Program-made: the position numbers and the translations under genes
In this document: positions 45,101 through 55,556 of the stretch, in pieces
Layout: each line of letters opens with the position of its first letter
Numbering within the stretch: position 1 is the stretch's first letter
The notes under the pieces: model-generated
The model's input: only the letters and a program-made list of their open reading frames with translations
The model's database searches: none
Told to the model about the DNA's origin: nothing
From: Cladophialophora immunda
Taxonomy: Eukaryota > Ascomycota > Eurotiomycetes > Chaetothyriales > Herpotrichiellaceae
DNA: 64,000 nucleotides
Assembly: GCF_000835495.1 (NCBI RefSeq)
Contig: NW_015622547.1
Location: 2,914,001 to 2,978,000, forward strand
Reading direction: 5' to 3'

Positions 45101-45160
45101 GGAAGGAGTCGCCTGGAGGGTATCCTGCGCCGTGTCTCGATTGTCGCTGTCGCCAGCCAT
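39111..45160 (-). CDS. Large fungal CorA-like membrane protein with unassigned N-terminal region
   Basis: Predicted 1841 residues in 11 exons: 45160-44992, 44935-43574, 43521-43299, 43249-43124, 43066-42359, 42304-41717, 41666-41322, 41270-41236, 41193-41066, 41004-40549 and 40496-39111. Every junction keeps the frame and no stop intervenes. The first ~580 residues (from HECVLQPPQDLKPA through IQVRPNSDTVDFDH) look like a beta-rich soluble domain with no family I can name, though galactose-mutarotase-like folds come to mind. The middle ~800 residues are also unassigned. The last ~460 hold a coiled-coil region, then RIFTYATVVFLPLSFASSIF (about 1511-1530) and a second helix (about 1541-1560), as in fungal CorA-like proteins, but SMGG stands where CorA has GMN. 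A third hydrophobic segment (LLLGTLLFPLFAFTWVFGFL) and a long basic, charged tail follow. Exons 8-9 are the weakest part: the donor GTTCTC at 41235 is not consensus. Transport activity is uncertain. Confidence 0.72.
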
Positions 45161-45919
45161 GTTCCTGGCGACGCCGACATTGAGGTATCGTTGATAGCGA
45201 CAGATGGACGGGAAAAGGTCGAAGGGACCCCATCTCGACGACTTTCAGCTCAAGAGCATCGACCTGCAGTAGTAAGGCTGGCCCCATTGAACCTCAAGCG
45301 TGAGGTGGGCTATTGAGGGGAAGGGAAACCTGGTCGCCAATCGCTAAACTTTTGGTTCGCCGCCACAAGATCAGCGTGAGAAGGAAGGCCACGTCGACAG
45401 CTGCATCCCTACTCGATACTCCGTGCTCGCAGACGTTCGAATTCCACGACAGACTTGTGCTTGAAGCCGGGGAGAATGAACATGCACAGTGTATTGGGTA
45501 CTCGTAGTTCTGGAGGAACAACGGGACGATATGGCTTGTCACGATCCGTGCCGAGTCGCCCAGCAATTTGCTTGGTACTCCACTCACCCCTAACGACCCT
45601 CCAGTGCCCTCCCTAAGACGGCGCCCAGCGTGGCAACTGGGGCCCTTCGTGTTGCGCGGCCAGGTACGCCAGCTGCCTAATGGGCCGGGCGCCTGATGGG
45701 GTCTGCGCCCTCCCACCGAAAGAAACTGCAGTCAACCATCCTCATCGACAAACACATCTGCCTGCGCGTCATCAGGTAGGTAGGTTCGTTAGGATTTCAT
45801 GAGTTCTGGGGCCTAGTCTTCCAGAGTATTTCAACCATATACATTCCCCAATATGAGCCAGGATTGGAGAGGTTATCTTGAGAATCCCAAAGCCTTACCG
45901 TGCCTGAGGGATTGTTGAA
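45161..45919. promoter_or_regulatory. Divergent promoter region of CorA-like and GNAT genes
   Basis: A 759-bp region between two divergent start codons. Frames on either strand have no domain. No element was identified. Confidence 0.45.
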
Positions 45920-46644
45920 ATGGCTTATCAGAAGCAGTCTATCAGTCCCGTCTCAAGCTCCGACCTGCCATTCCTCTCCGACCTTGTTCACACCTGCAAA
46001 CTTGCTCTCCCCATCAACCGTCTCTTGTTCAAAGACTGGCCCAACGATGCAGCCCAGAAACCACTCTATGCAGCTGCTGTCGAATCAGCGTTTAAGGGTG
46101 AATCGGTCGATTGCCTGAAATCCGTTGACCAGCAACCTGGAGATATTCTCGGATATCTTGCTTTGACCAGGAAACGGCCCCATACTGGGAGTACGGAGAC
46201 TCAGCCGCCTTCTGGTAAAGGTATTGGAAGTGAGAAGCAGCAGGATATACCCGAATTTTTCAATTCCGAGGTCCTCTCGGCTGTCTCAAACGCGGTGTCT
46301 GAGATTGCCAAGGGAACGGAAGGATTCGATCATTTCGGTACGCTATCTCGTCCTGAATGGATTCTGTCCAGACTGATCCAGAGGAATTAGAGCTCTCATA
46401 TATCTGCGTCAAGCCTTCAGCCCGTCGACATGGAATAGGATCGCAATTGGTCAATGTCTGCCTCGAAAGGGCGAGGACCGAGGGTATTCCCCTTGTGGTG
46501 TGCTCGGAGCCAGCGGCGCATGAATTTTTCCTCAATCTAGGCTTCAGGGATACCACACATGTGGACATTGATCTGACAAAGTGGGCTCCAACACACAGTG
46601 GGTTTGGCAATTTCAGGCTGTCTGGAATGTTTTGGACTCCGTGA
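45920..46644 (+). CDS. GNAT-family N-acetyltransferase
   Basis: Predicted 226 residues, exons 45920-46337 and 46382-46644; the 44-nt intron joins HF to EELELSYICVKPSARRHGIG. GNAT enzymes transfer acetyl from acetyl-CoA to an amine. The acetyl-CoA-binding motif A is seen as VKPSARRHGIGSQLVN (Q/R-x-x-G-x-G type) after a beta strand, and motif B as AAHEFFLNLGFRDT, the usual place where a Tyr/Phe-containing helix closes the site. The N-terminal half contains SDLPFLSDLVHTC and DILGYLALTRKR, the expected first strands, with a polar insert of about 30 residues (STETQPPSGKG) before the catalytic core. The acceptor substrate cannot be inferred. Confidence 0.85.
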
Positions 46645-46894
46645 CCTCAGCTCAGGCCATTGACATCGACCAGCGCCTAGGGAGAGTAGCACGAGTGCGA
46701 GACTCCATCCACTTACGTTCAGCTTTGTATTGATGCCGTTCTTGATGAACTTCCATTGTGATATGTTCCGGCTACAGATACGAGGAAGAGAGCACAAAGC
46801 ATGTCCGTTGCCAGACCTTTCTCTGCACCCTCGGTTTCCGTTGGCGCTCTGGACAGAAGTCGCATGCGGTCTGTACCCAAGGCGGAGCATCACC

Positions 46895-47302
46895 TCACAG
46901 CGAATGGCCTGAAGTTCTCCCGGGCTGGCCACCTAACACAGCCTGAATGAAGGGAAGGAAACCCCCGGGCCCAGAAGTAGCCTCCTTCAAATGTACAGAG
47001 GTATCCCCGCTGAGGGTGATGATTTCCTTGACAATCTCCAACCGGTGCTCAAGCTCCAAGCCCGCGCCGACGAAGACATGCTGAATTGTGCGGGCCTCTC
47101 TAGAGGCCTGGTCGAAGGCGCTTCGCAAATCATCGACGGTGGTTCCGGCGTAGACGCGTAGATCAGGGCGGGAGGAGGGGGACGGGGACGGGGAGGTTTC
47201 CTCGTTGGCACTTCCTTGAAGGAGCTGAGATCGAGTCTCATCGAGGACGCTACCTTTGCGGGCGAGGAGGAGGATCGTCAAGGTCTCGCGGGTGGTCGAC
47301 AT
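46895..47302 (-). CDS. Conserved fungal protein of unknown function
   Basis: Single-exon gene of 135 residues beginning at ATG 47302 (MSTTRETLTILLLARKGS). The frame is open further upstream to 47365 but only with a non-ATG first codon, so 47302 is the start. The pattern is a small alpha/beta protein: strand TLTILLLA, helix VLDETRSQLLQ, strand LRVYAGT, helix VDDLRSAFDQA, strand IQHVFVGAG, then LEHRLEIVKEIITLSG and the ending GPGGFLPFIQAVLGG. I recall similar short proteins in filamentous fungi with the same order of segments but no known function. It converges on the acetyltransferase gene, 250 bp away. Confidence 0.68.
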   Translation of the reverse strand: MSTTRETLTILLLARKGSVLDETRSQLLQGSANEETSPSPSPSSRPDLRVYAGTTVDDLRSAFDQASREARTIQHVFVGAGLELEHRLEIVKEIITLSGDTSVHLKEATSGPGGFLPFIQAVLGGQPGRTSGHSL

Positions 47303-48567
47303 GGTCGTCAGCCTTGTTCTTTGAACCCCGTATCTCTCAAATGCTCGATGAAGCTCTTCGTCCAATTTGATATACGACGAATCATGCCCTTTGAATCGAG
47401 TTTGGTCGTCGCGTCAACTTTATACTCCTGTGCATCGCGGCGCCCATGCGCGAACGGTGCCATCACCTCTCTGTGTAGAGTTCTCGACGAGGCTCGCAGC
47501 ACCGGGGAGGGGTTGTCGGCACGATCTGATCTCCTCCTCCCTGCCCGCTTAATAAGCCGCTCATCGGGTTAGGGACTCTCTGGGCCCGACTCGGAGGCAG
47601 GAAGAACCAGAACTCAAGCAAAGCCCTTTAACATACCTAGATACCTACTGTACCCTCCCAGTTCCTGCAAGGCCTCCCTCCGGACTTCATCGAAGCTCAA
47701 GCCGGAGCCGGGTCGGGTGATATCTTCTGGGACGCTGATGCTTGGTCTCGGTGCTAGGGGGCGAGAGATACAACAATCGTGCACGCCAGGATCTCGGACG
47801 AGCTCACAATATTCGCCCGTAGATGCGTGTCGACGACAATCAAGGCCCGAACGATGGGCTCGGCATCCTGAAATGGAGGTGGAAAGGGGGGTTGATATTG
47901 ACCTCCATGTAGGTGAGGCCTCTATACCCAGCGTCCTGAAGATTTGGGGTTCGGAAAGTTCATAACTCATGTTCATTGGGGAATTCTTGATACATGCTGC
48001 AATATTTCATTGGGATATCCGAGTCTCTCCCAAAAGACCCAACGACGGTTCAGCTTTTTGTCGCTTTCGCCTTGCTCCTCCTTTGCGCCCAGAGCGCTCT
48101 CTGTGCGGCTCTGTATTGAGTGTTGTCCATCGTCTCCACCCGTTTGAGCCGTGCCGAGCACAATTATGACAGCCTGTTCGTCGACCAGTCCGCTCCCAAC
48201 ACATGCTGCCGCCGCTTGATGTCTTTTTCCCCTGGCCCGAGTCACCTAGGATTGTCAAAATTCACAAGGAAAGCTGAAATGAGAAGACCAGCCGGCAGCG
48301 CCCTTCAGCATAGCCCTGTGACAACATCGACGTTCCCCAATAAACGTGGATGGGGACCAGCATTTGTTCGTCTCTGACGTCCATTGGAGTCGGACGCGAC
48401 CGAGGAAGCCATTACCAAGTCGGCTTCGTCTCTCCTCTTCTCCCAAGATCGGCTTTCCTTCATGGAACCATTCAAGCGTCGTCCAAGATATCTTGGTCCC
48501 AAGAGCCGTAATATACCCACGCATACCTCGCGAAGAACCAGTAGTACACAATTGCTGTTTAGGCCCC
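47303..48567. other. Intergenic region between two minus-strand genes
   Basis: It holds the promoter of the small conserved gene and the 3' region of TFIIS. One ATG-started minus-strand frame (47614-47976) is listed separately at low confidence. Confidence 0.5.
47614..47976 (-). CDS. Doubtful hypothetical ORF
   Basis: A 120-codon frame with a real ATG start (MNMSYELSEPQIFRTLG). The C-terminal part GSGLSFDEVRREALQELGGY could be a short amphipathic helix. No family is recognised and there is no signal peptide. It could be an exon of an unrecognised gene, or chance. Confidence 0.2.
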   Translation of the reverse strand: MNMSYELSEPQIFRTLGIEASPTWRSISTPLSTSISGCRAHRSGLDCRRHASTGEYCELVRDPGVHDCCISRPLAPRPSISVPEDITRPGSGLSFDEVRREALQELGGYSRYLGMLKGFA

Positions 48568-49494
48568 TCAGGAAAACTTCCACCGGTTGCCACAATTAAG
48601 ACACTCGCAGAATGTCGTCATCGGTTCGTCAGCGCTGCGCGTCTGCGCCTGCGAGTAGCTGACCTTCTTCTGATGACACTTTCCGCACTCGAGAGACGTA
48701 CTCACGGACTTCTCTTCCTGCGCCACCATGGCATTGTTCATGTTCTCCTTTGCAATCTTGAGGTCCTCCTCTCTTTGTTGGCGGGATTTCATCTCTTCGT
48801 GTGACATGGTGACAAATCGTTTTGCCGTAACCTCCCCCGATAAAATGCGAACTCGCAGTCCCGGATTGGATTTATTCTTGAGATTCTGGTACAGAGAGCG
48901 GATTTTGTCCTTGTACACGGCTGAAGCCGAGGATCCTTTGGCGTCAGGGAGATTGAGGGCGGCGGATTCGATTTGCTTGGCTAGGTCGAGGATCTGTTTC
49001 ATGGGAATTTCAGAACCCAGGCATAGACCATCGTAGATCAGCCCAATACAGTTGTTCCGTGCCGTGTCGGACGTCAGCTCGTCGCGAGGCACTTTGTCCG
49101 TTTTCCAGTTGCGCTTATCAGGCGCAACTCCGGGGCTGGACGCCTTCGGAGTGGGTGTGGCGTGCTTTTGAGGGACCGGTGAATTCGTTCCGTTCGATCT
49201 GGCTCCGTTGGCGGTGGGTGTAGATGCGCCGCTTGCCAACTTTTGCTCGTTGACCACGTGTCGCCAGCGAGATATTATCTCCGCCGCGAGTTGGGTGACT
49301 TGAGGGTCCACGTTAGGTACGCCCTTCACCTTATTGACAATCTTGCCTATTCCCGTCGCACGCAATAGTTCTTCACTGGGTCGGACATTTGCTTTCAAAT
49401 CGCGCAGGATGGTCAAGATGTTCGCGGATGGCTCCTTCGCGGCGATGGCTTTCTGGAGTGCGGATCCCTTGGAGAGGATCTCCCGACGGTCCAT
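48568..49494 (-). CDS. DST1: Transcription elongation factor TFIIS
   Basis: Intronless gene of 308 residues, close to the usual fungal length. TFIIS rescues backtracked RNA polymerase II by stimulating cleavage of the nascent transcript. Domain I (TFIIS N-terminal, LW-type helical bundle) spans about residues 1-80 (ILTILRDLKANVRPSEELLRATGIGKIVNKV). A Ser/Thr/Pro linker to about 125 follows. Domain II (about 130-250) binds the polymerase and contains RSLYQNLKNKSNPGLR and LSGEVTAKRFVTMSHEEM. The C-terminal zinc ribbon (about 270-308) has cysteines at 270, 273, 298 and 301, and the catalytic acidic hairpin in QTRSADEPMTTF (Asp289, Glu290). The final WKFS follows the last zinc ligands directly, as in other TFIIS. 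Confidence 0.97.
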   Translation of the reverse strand: MDRREILSKGSALQKAIAAKEPSANILTILRDLKANVRPSEELLRATGIGKIVNKVKGVPNVDPQVTQLAAEIISRWRHVVNEQKLASGASTPTANGARSNGTNSPVPQKHATPTPKASSPGVAPDKRNWKTDKVPRDELTSDTARNNCIGLIYDGLCLGSEIPMKQILDLAKQIESAALNLPDAKGSSASAVYKDKIRSLYQNLKNKSNPGLRVRILSGEVTAKRFVTMSHEEMKSRQQREEDLKIAKENMNNAMVAQEEKSVSTSLECGKCHQKKVSYSQAQTRSADEPMTTFCECLNCGNRWKFS

Positions 49495-50287
49495 CTTGAA
49501 GGGGAAGAGAATGCGGCTCGGACGGAGAGATCAAATCAGGCGCGAAAGGGTGACCACGGGTGGCAAAAGGGTTGCCGAGAATCTGGACGTTGTCAGCGGC
49601 GACGTTTGCCTGTTTAGTTGATCGTGATTAGCAGGTCGGGCTGAAGTGACCGTGGTATGAACAATGAACATGACAAGCGGAACGCGGAGTCGGAGTGCGG
49701 AAGACTGCCAGTGGCCATGACACCCAAGGCGCTGCGCGCGTAGGCTTCTGGACTTGCAGGAAGTCCCATCTGCCCGTTTCCTCACTTGAGCTTGTCTCTT
49801 TGGGTGCGCGAAGGGTTGGGCATCGTTCAAAAGGTGGGGATGTTGGACAAGAGGCGTGAGTACGATCAGGCAGTCCTTACCTGAATCAATATCTCGCTGC
49901 GACCTTTCCGCAGGCTATCCCACAGTCCACGGTCCTGGATGAATCCTCTGGTATGGCTGCCAACGGGACGGAAGCTGGCTCAAGAGGAAAGAAGTCGCAT
50001 AAGGCTTTCCAGGCGGGAGTTGTTACGAGCAAAATAACGGCTTTGAAGATGGAGTCAAATGACCGTCATTAGAAATAGGAATCTCCACATTCGGATGTCT
50101 CATCACTCTTGCTACAACGACAGGCATGCGACGTCACAAAGAGCATTCAGACAAGATTTCCGCAAGGGCAGCTTGATTTATTTTTATCTCAGGACATACA
50201 GATGCTATAGCTGCTCATGATACAAGGGTCAACTCCATGCTGTCTTCCCAAAAGATATACTTCCCAAGGGGAAGCTGATCACGCGAC
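49495..50287. other. Intergenic region upstream of TFIIS
   Basis: A 793-bp stretch between the TFIIS start and the fumarate reductase stop, both on the minus strand. No coding frame is supported. Confidence 0.55.
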
Positions 50288-52414
50288 CTAATACTCCAGT
50301 CGAACTTCCTGACCCTTGACGCGGCCAATGACAATGTCGGCAGCATATTTCGGAATCACTTCATCGTCGTGCAGCATCTCGAATTCTGCATCCATGTTAG
50401 CCAACTTGACCGGTAAACTTCATCTTGCAGACTCACCTTCTGTAGCATCTTTGCCCATGTGGCTGAACAATGCTTGGGGACCACCTGGATGCTCATCAAG
50501 CCAGTTGGTGACGTCCATCACGACACCCTTGACAGCGATCCACAGATCATCTTTCTTATTATGTTTGGCAACCTCTTCCAGAGTGTACTCTTTATCCGGG
50601 ACCTTGAAGTTGCTGATATCGTTGACATCTTTCTTCTTGGCTGGATCTTGGCTCTTGTCGCCGTCCATCACCGGCGCGGCACTCTTCTGGGCTTGCTGCG
50701 AGATTGTCTGGGCTCCCGCTGAGGACCCTGAGGAAGCACCACTTCCCCATTCAACCGAGATCTTCCCTGGAGTGCTGGGATCAATGTGTAACGAGATTTG
50801 ACCTAGACGCTGAGAAGCCCCGGTGACACCTCCTTGGGTGGTAAGCTTGTGGAACAGGTATTGAGACGCAGATGCCCCAGCAACACGGCCGTAGACCACA
50901 CAGCCCAAGAGCGACGAACCACCGAGCCGGTTAGCTCCGTGAACACCGCCAGCAAGTTCACCGCAGGCGAAGAGGGCTTCGAAGGGTTTGTGTTCCTTGT
51001 TGAGCACTTGGGCCTTGTCGTTGATCTCCATGCCACCCATAGTGAAGTGCAAGACGGGCTCCATCAATGCAACGTGGAAAGTGTCATTGATGTCCATTGG
51101 CATGTTGTGGAAGTATTTCTTTCCCCAAGGATCCTTCTTTTCGCCCTTGGCAATAGCGTTGTACTCTTTGAACTGCTTTTCCAGGGCAGCCTCACCGCAG
51201 CCGATCTCCTTGGCCAGCTCCTTGCCGGTCATCTTCTTCATCAAACCACGGCCAGAATAGTGTCGGGTGTGAAAATCGAGGACATTTGAAGCCTTGGAGT
51301 TGAGAACCAGGCGGATGGGCCATTTTCCTTTCTCCTTCTCCTCCCACATCTTGCCGGAAACGTAATCACGGTGGCCGAGATCGTCACAGAATCGTTGGCC
51401 ATCGCTGTTGAGAAGAACACCACCTTCGCCTCGAAGGGCTTCAGCAGCCAAGAACTTCCACTTGGAGTTGGGATCCTTGGGGTCTACCAGGCCGGTAGGA
51501 TGCACTTGAACCTTGTCCATATCAATGTCATTTGCGCCAATTGCCATCAACATCTTGTGCCCGTCACCAGTAGCGTGTGTACCATTGGTTGATGACAGAT
51601 TAAACGTGTCTGGTCTGTGCTTCTTGAGAAGAGAAGTCTCTGTGAAGTCCGCAGCGTATCCACCAGTAGCCAGAACGACTACACCGTCTGCAGAGTGCGT
51701 CTCACCGCCATATTCGTAGGTAACACCGGTGATCAGGTTGCCCTCTGTGTTTAGAGATGTGACTTTGGCCTTCTTGATGACCTGAACTCTCTCGGGTTCG
51801 GATTCGCAGAGTTCCTCCAATCTCTGCATCAGGGCATAGGTGATGGCCATACCGGGGAATTTTGCATCATGTCCTCGGTGCGTTCGGGGGAAAGAGTGAC
51901 CGCTGTACCCTGGATTAGATTTGGGTCTCTCGGAGGTTTGAAATTCTCACATACCCCAATCGAGAAACAAGAGTAAGGTCGAGGTTGAAGACATCCTGAA
52001 GCCATTCAACAGCCGCAGCGGATTGGTATGTGAGAACTCGAATCAGATCTGGTCTGGCCTTGTCACGGGCCGACTTGAGTGTATCCTCGTAGAATTGTTT
52101 GACACTATCTTGAATGCCGAGATCGACCTGGGTTCGGGTGAGGGCGCCGTTGATACCAGAGGTGGCCTTCGTGGAGTTGCCACCAAAGAAGTCTGCGCGT
52201 GCATCAGCGATTGTGGATTGGTACCGAAATGTCTGCTCAACTTACTGTTCTTGTCCAAAACAAGGACGTTACCTCCGTTCAGGTAGACGGTATGAGCGGC
52301 ACTGAGACCGGACACTGGAGTTTCCAAGAGTTAGCTCATCAATTGCCTCGGATTCCAAAAGAGGAGGGCTTCCTTACGGCCTCCGCCAACAACAATGACA
52401 CGAGGAGGGGTCAT
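50288..52414 (-). CDS. OSM1: Soluble fumarate reductase fused to cytochrome b5 domain
   Basis: Predicted 635 residues in five exons: 52414-52378, 52314-52246, 52192-51955, 51902-50437 and 50385-50288. The N-terminal FAD-binding Rossmann motif is VIVVGGGLSGLSAA (about residues 6-19), and DKNNFFGGNSTKATSGING is the FAD_binding_2 continuation. LGGHSFPRTHR and the conserved histidine/arginine residues of the fumarate site follow, as do LAAEALRGEGGVLLNSDGQRF and HFTMGGMEINDKAQVL. The flavin domain closes with GANRLGGSSLLGCVVYGR. After a Ser/Gly/Ala linker, a cytochrome b5 domain starts near YTLEEVAKHNKKDDLW, with the haem ligand in LDEHPGGPQ and a second histidine in LHDDEV. Fungal enzymes of this type reoxidise reduced cofactors by reducing fumarate to succinate. 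No signal peptide is seen, so a cytosolic location is likely. Two acceptors compete for exon 4 (51910 and 51903); only the second keeps the frame and restores LGGHS. Confidence 0.94.
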
Positions 52415-54518
52415 TTCGGACAGACGCGGATTTGGTTCGAAAACGAGGTAAGATGGGTGGGAGGAGGTTGTCGAGGTAAAGGATTGGGAGAAAGAAGAAT
52501 GATGAGTTTTTGAAGCTCGAGACGAGATCGATCACCTGCGCGGCCAGTAACGGGGCTTCGAGGCAAAGGATTGTGGTTGACGACACTGGGCAACCAAGGA
52601 GGTCGACAATTCACTGAAATGAACCTCGGCTTCCCGGTGACCTGCCACTGCCTGCCAAATATGTTCCAGCTGGTTGGTGCCCACAATTCAGCCCTGGTAC
52701 TAACTAGCACTCGCACTCCGTACTCAGTGTCGGCCCACTCGACGATTTACGATTTTGCACCCACAGCTTCTCAAAGACCGGAGGATGATTGATTGTTCTC
52801 CTGAGGGCAGTGAACCTGGCTTTTGTATCTTCTGGGGTGCAGAAAAGCTTGTCAAGCAGTGGCCGACTTCCAGCGGACTAGATCTCGACCTATCCGGGGT
52901 AAATTTCCTTTCTCAGACACAACGGAGCGTGCGAGGCTCGCAGTTCTCACCTATACTGCGTCCAGTCAAGCAGTCTAGCAGGGTGTTGGGCGCCCCTAAG
53001 CCCCTATAGGAGTTGCTCCAGGCTCTAGGCTGCCCCCGCACAAGCCTTCTCCAAGCCGAGCCTGCGGACTTCACATGCTTCGGTCTCTGCCTCCGCGGTC
53101 TTCCAGCGTGGCCCGACCCCCCGAGGGTTCCATACGCTTGATTCACACGTTCACGCTCAGCCAGCAACCAGTCCGAGGCATGTGAAAAATACCTTGCGGT
53201 AAGGATTCAAGAGCAGGATTACAGGCTCTCAGGTGATGCGAAGCAGGATCAGCATGTCACATGGCTTTCCTTTTCAATCGAATCAAATGATCATGCAAAT
53301 ACACGAGAAACAAATTGAGGCAAGTCATATTGGGTATCATTAAAATCCACATATCAGGCATGTCCTCTGTCCAGCACCCATTTGCTCTAGACTCCGTACA
53401 TCTTACATGACCAGCCATAACTTTATCCTTCCATGTGAATAACCACTAGTTAGTGTTCATATATATTCTTCTCATAAATCATTAGTCCGTGCACGAAGGG
53501 TTTGGGGACATCCAAAACATTGACGAGACGCCGACGTTCGGTATCCGAGGGTTGAGAATCCTGGTAATGCGTTCCCTCTATGACCATTGACCAGCTGTCG
53601 CTTCACCCACTGAGCGCTAGGAGGTTTGACAGAACCGGGCACGCCTCAAGGCCCGCCTCAAGTGTCCAAGGACAGTGGACTGTCGACGACGGTGCGTTCC
53701 GTCAGAGATTGATTCGATCAGCAAGCCCACTTCGATATGTCGGAGGCCTTTCTCAGGAACCTGGGGGATTTTTGCCTTGGCAATTGTTTTTGAAGCAGGA
53801 CCACGTGGCTAGAAGTCCGTGAGGTGTAAGATATATATCTGCGCGTTCCCTGCTCATCATCGTTTTCTTGCTTCTCCATCACTCCTCGTCTGCGGTCCGG
53901 CAGTCGAACTCGTCGAGTATCTTGACAACAGGGAGACCGTCGAAGTTGGTGATCGCAGACTGGATCCTGAGGATAATGACCCGCTCAAGGGTTGAGCATT
54001 CGACCCCTGTCTGTTTTCGTGCTTTGGTTCTTTGTAGAACATGGTAAATCGGAGGGTTTGGTACCTCATGTTTGCCAGGAACAGCCCTTGTGTGAAGAAA
54101 GACAAAGGATGAAGGTAAACAGAAACGAAGGGGTTGAAAGAGTGACTTGGAACGTTGGAACACGAAAGACCAAGGGAGAACTGTGGATGTATTCTACAAC
54201 CCCTCAGCTTGCCGAACGATCGGCCGGCTGTTGAAATATGTATATTACATTGGGTCGAGTTCCCGCGGGCCAAAGGTGACGGAGACTCTCATGATGACGC
54301 TCTGCGATTTGCGGAGGACGACTCTTGAAATGAGGACAAGAGGGAGGCTAGGAAAAAGTCGGGGCTGGGCTCGGAACTGCGACTTCGTGACGAGGCCTCC
54401 CGAAGTACCATTGTCACGTGAGAAGATAAATCACGTGAGCAGCCTGTGACTATTACCTTTCCTCCAAACCCGCGAACACCACTTCCTCCCTCCCCTTACA
54501 TCCTCCACTCCAGCTCAC
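52415..54518. other. 2.1-kb spacer
   Basis: It lies between the fumarate reductase start and the SDR stop, both on the minus strand. The part around 53230-53480 is A+T-rich. No frame has a recognisable domain and no RNA gene was seen. Confidence 0.5.
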
Positions 54519-55556
54519 TCAGGCCCAACCCTTTGTTGCGTCACGGACCGTGTCCTCCAAGCTCGCCCACCCTGGCTTTCCAAATCGTCTCACAATTTCC
54601 TCCGCCCTTCCGTTTGAAATTTTGCTCAGATCCCTGCCGAGATTGGGCATATCATCCATGAACTTGTGTTCAGGGTACAACTTCCTGTATATGGCCAGAA
54701 TGTCATTCCAATTGAAAGGGTACGCGAACGCGAACAGGCGCTCTCCTTGGACATCCGGACAAATCAAGGCGCCAACGTGAACGCGGGCATTGTCTTGGAC
54801 GTTCACATAGTACTGCGGCGGGTTGAATGCGAGTTTCTCTTGGCCCTTGAACTCGTTCCAGAGTGCCTTGAGCCAGCCGACTGTGCTTGGCGCCCCTTGA
54901 TGCTCAGGTGAGAGCACTGGACCCATGTTGCAGTTTGGGAGGACTGTGTTCAAGACAAACCCAGGCTTTTCCTCTTTCATGAACTTCCAAGCAGCCTGCT
55001 CGCCCTGTGTCTTACTAGCCGAGTACACATCCAGCTTTCTCTGTTCGCCTTCGTAGGGAGGAGGAGCCCAGGCTGCTTTTACAGCTTCGTCGTTCCAGGT
55101 CGATTCATCTGCGCTGAACTCGACATTCGGCTTTGGACTGATGGCAGCAGTGGAGGACGAAGTCAGCACAAAGCGCTTGACTGAGGGCTCACTGGCCGCA
55201 GCTTTGAGCGCGTTCAGAGTACCGTTGACCACGATTGGGATGCCTTCATTTGGATCGTACGACACCATGACTGGTGTTGCTGTGTGGATGAATCCGGAGG
55301 CGCCTTTTACTGCTTCGTCGAAAGCTCCATCCTTGGCCATTTCCGGCACTTCAATCAGCTCTAACTTGCCGGGGCCATATTTGTTGCCAAAATAGTCAAT
55401 TAACCATGCAGACTTGTGGGAGTTGCGGACAGTTCCCCTGACGCGATAGCCGGCCAACAGAAGCTGATCGACAACATGGCTTGCAATAAACCCATTCGCT
55501 CCACTCACCACGACGAGACTCCCGGTCGGAATGGCGCGTTCTGTTATAGAAGCCAT
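54519..55556 (-). CDS. Extended SDR NAD(P)-dependent reductase (GRE2/dihydroflavonol-reductase-like)
   Basis: Single-exon gene of 345 residues. The frame is open 15 nt further upstream, but ATG 55556 (MASITERAIP) is the first true start. The NAD(P)-binding motif is SGANGFIASH (about residues 18-27), followed by a basic segment (RVRGTVRN) that favours NADPH. The catalytic residues are Ser in LTSSSTAAIS (about 133) and Tyr178/Lys182 in VYSASKTQGE. The C-terminal half contains VLPNCNMGPVL and QYYVNVQDNARVHVGALI, typical of the aldehyde/ketone reductases that include yeast GRE2 and plant dihydroflavonol reductases. It should reduce a small carbonyl compound in the cytosol; the substrate is unknown. 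No secondary-metabolite backbone gene lies near, so a detoxifying or housekeeping role is plausible. Confidence 0.93.
   Translation of the reverse strand: MASITERAIPTGSLVVVSGANGFIASHVVDQLLLAGYRVRGTVRNSHKSAWLIDYFGNKYGPGKLELIEVPEMAKDGAFDEAVKGASGFIHTATPVMVSYDPNEGIPIVVNGTLNALKAAASEPSVKRFVLTSSSTAAISPKPNVEFSADESTWNDEAVKAAWAPPPYEGEQRKLDVYSASKTQGEQAAWKFMKEEKPGFVLNTVLPNCNMGPVLSPEHQGAPSTVGWLKALWNEFKGQEKLAFNPPQYYVNVQDNARVHVGALICPDVQGERLFAFAYPFNWNDILAIYRKLYPEHKFMDDMPNLGRDLSKISNGRAEEIVRRFGKPGWASLEDTVRDATKGWA

Noticed and set aside
45420..45460. GTTCGAATTCC resembling a tRNA T-loop
   Set aside because: No acceptor stem, D-arm or anticodon arm could be fitted around it; the other TTCGA hits in the window fail in the same way.
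53857..54273. 138-codon minus-strand Ser-rich frame
   Set aside because: No domain, no clear start context and composition typical of chance translation.
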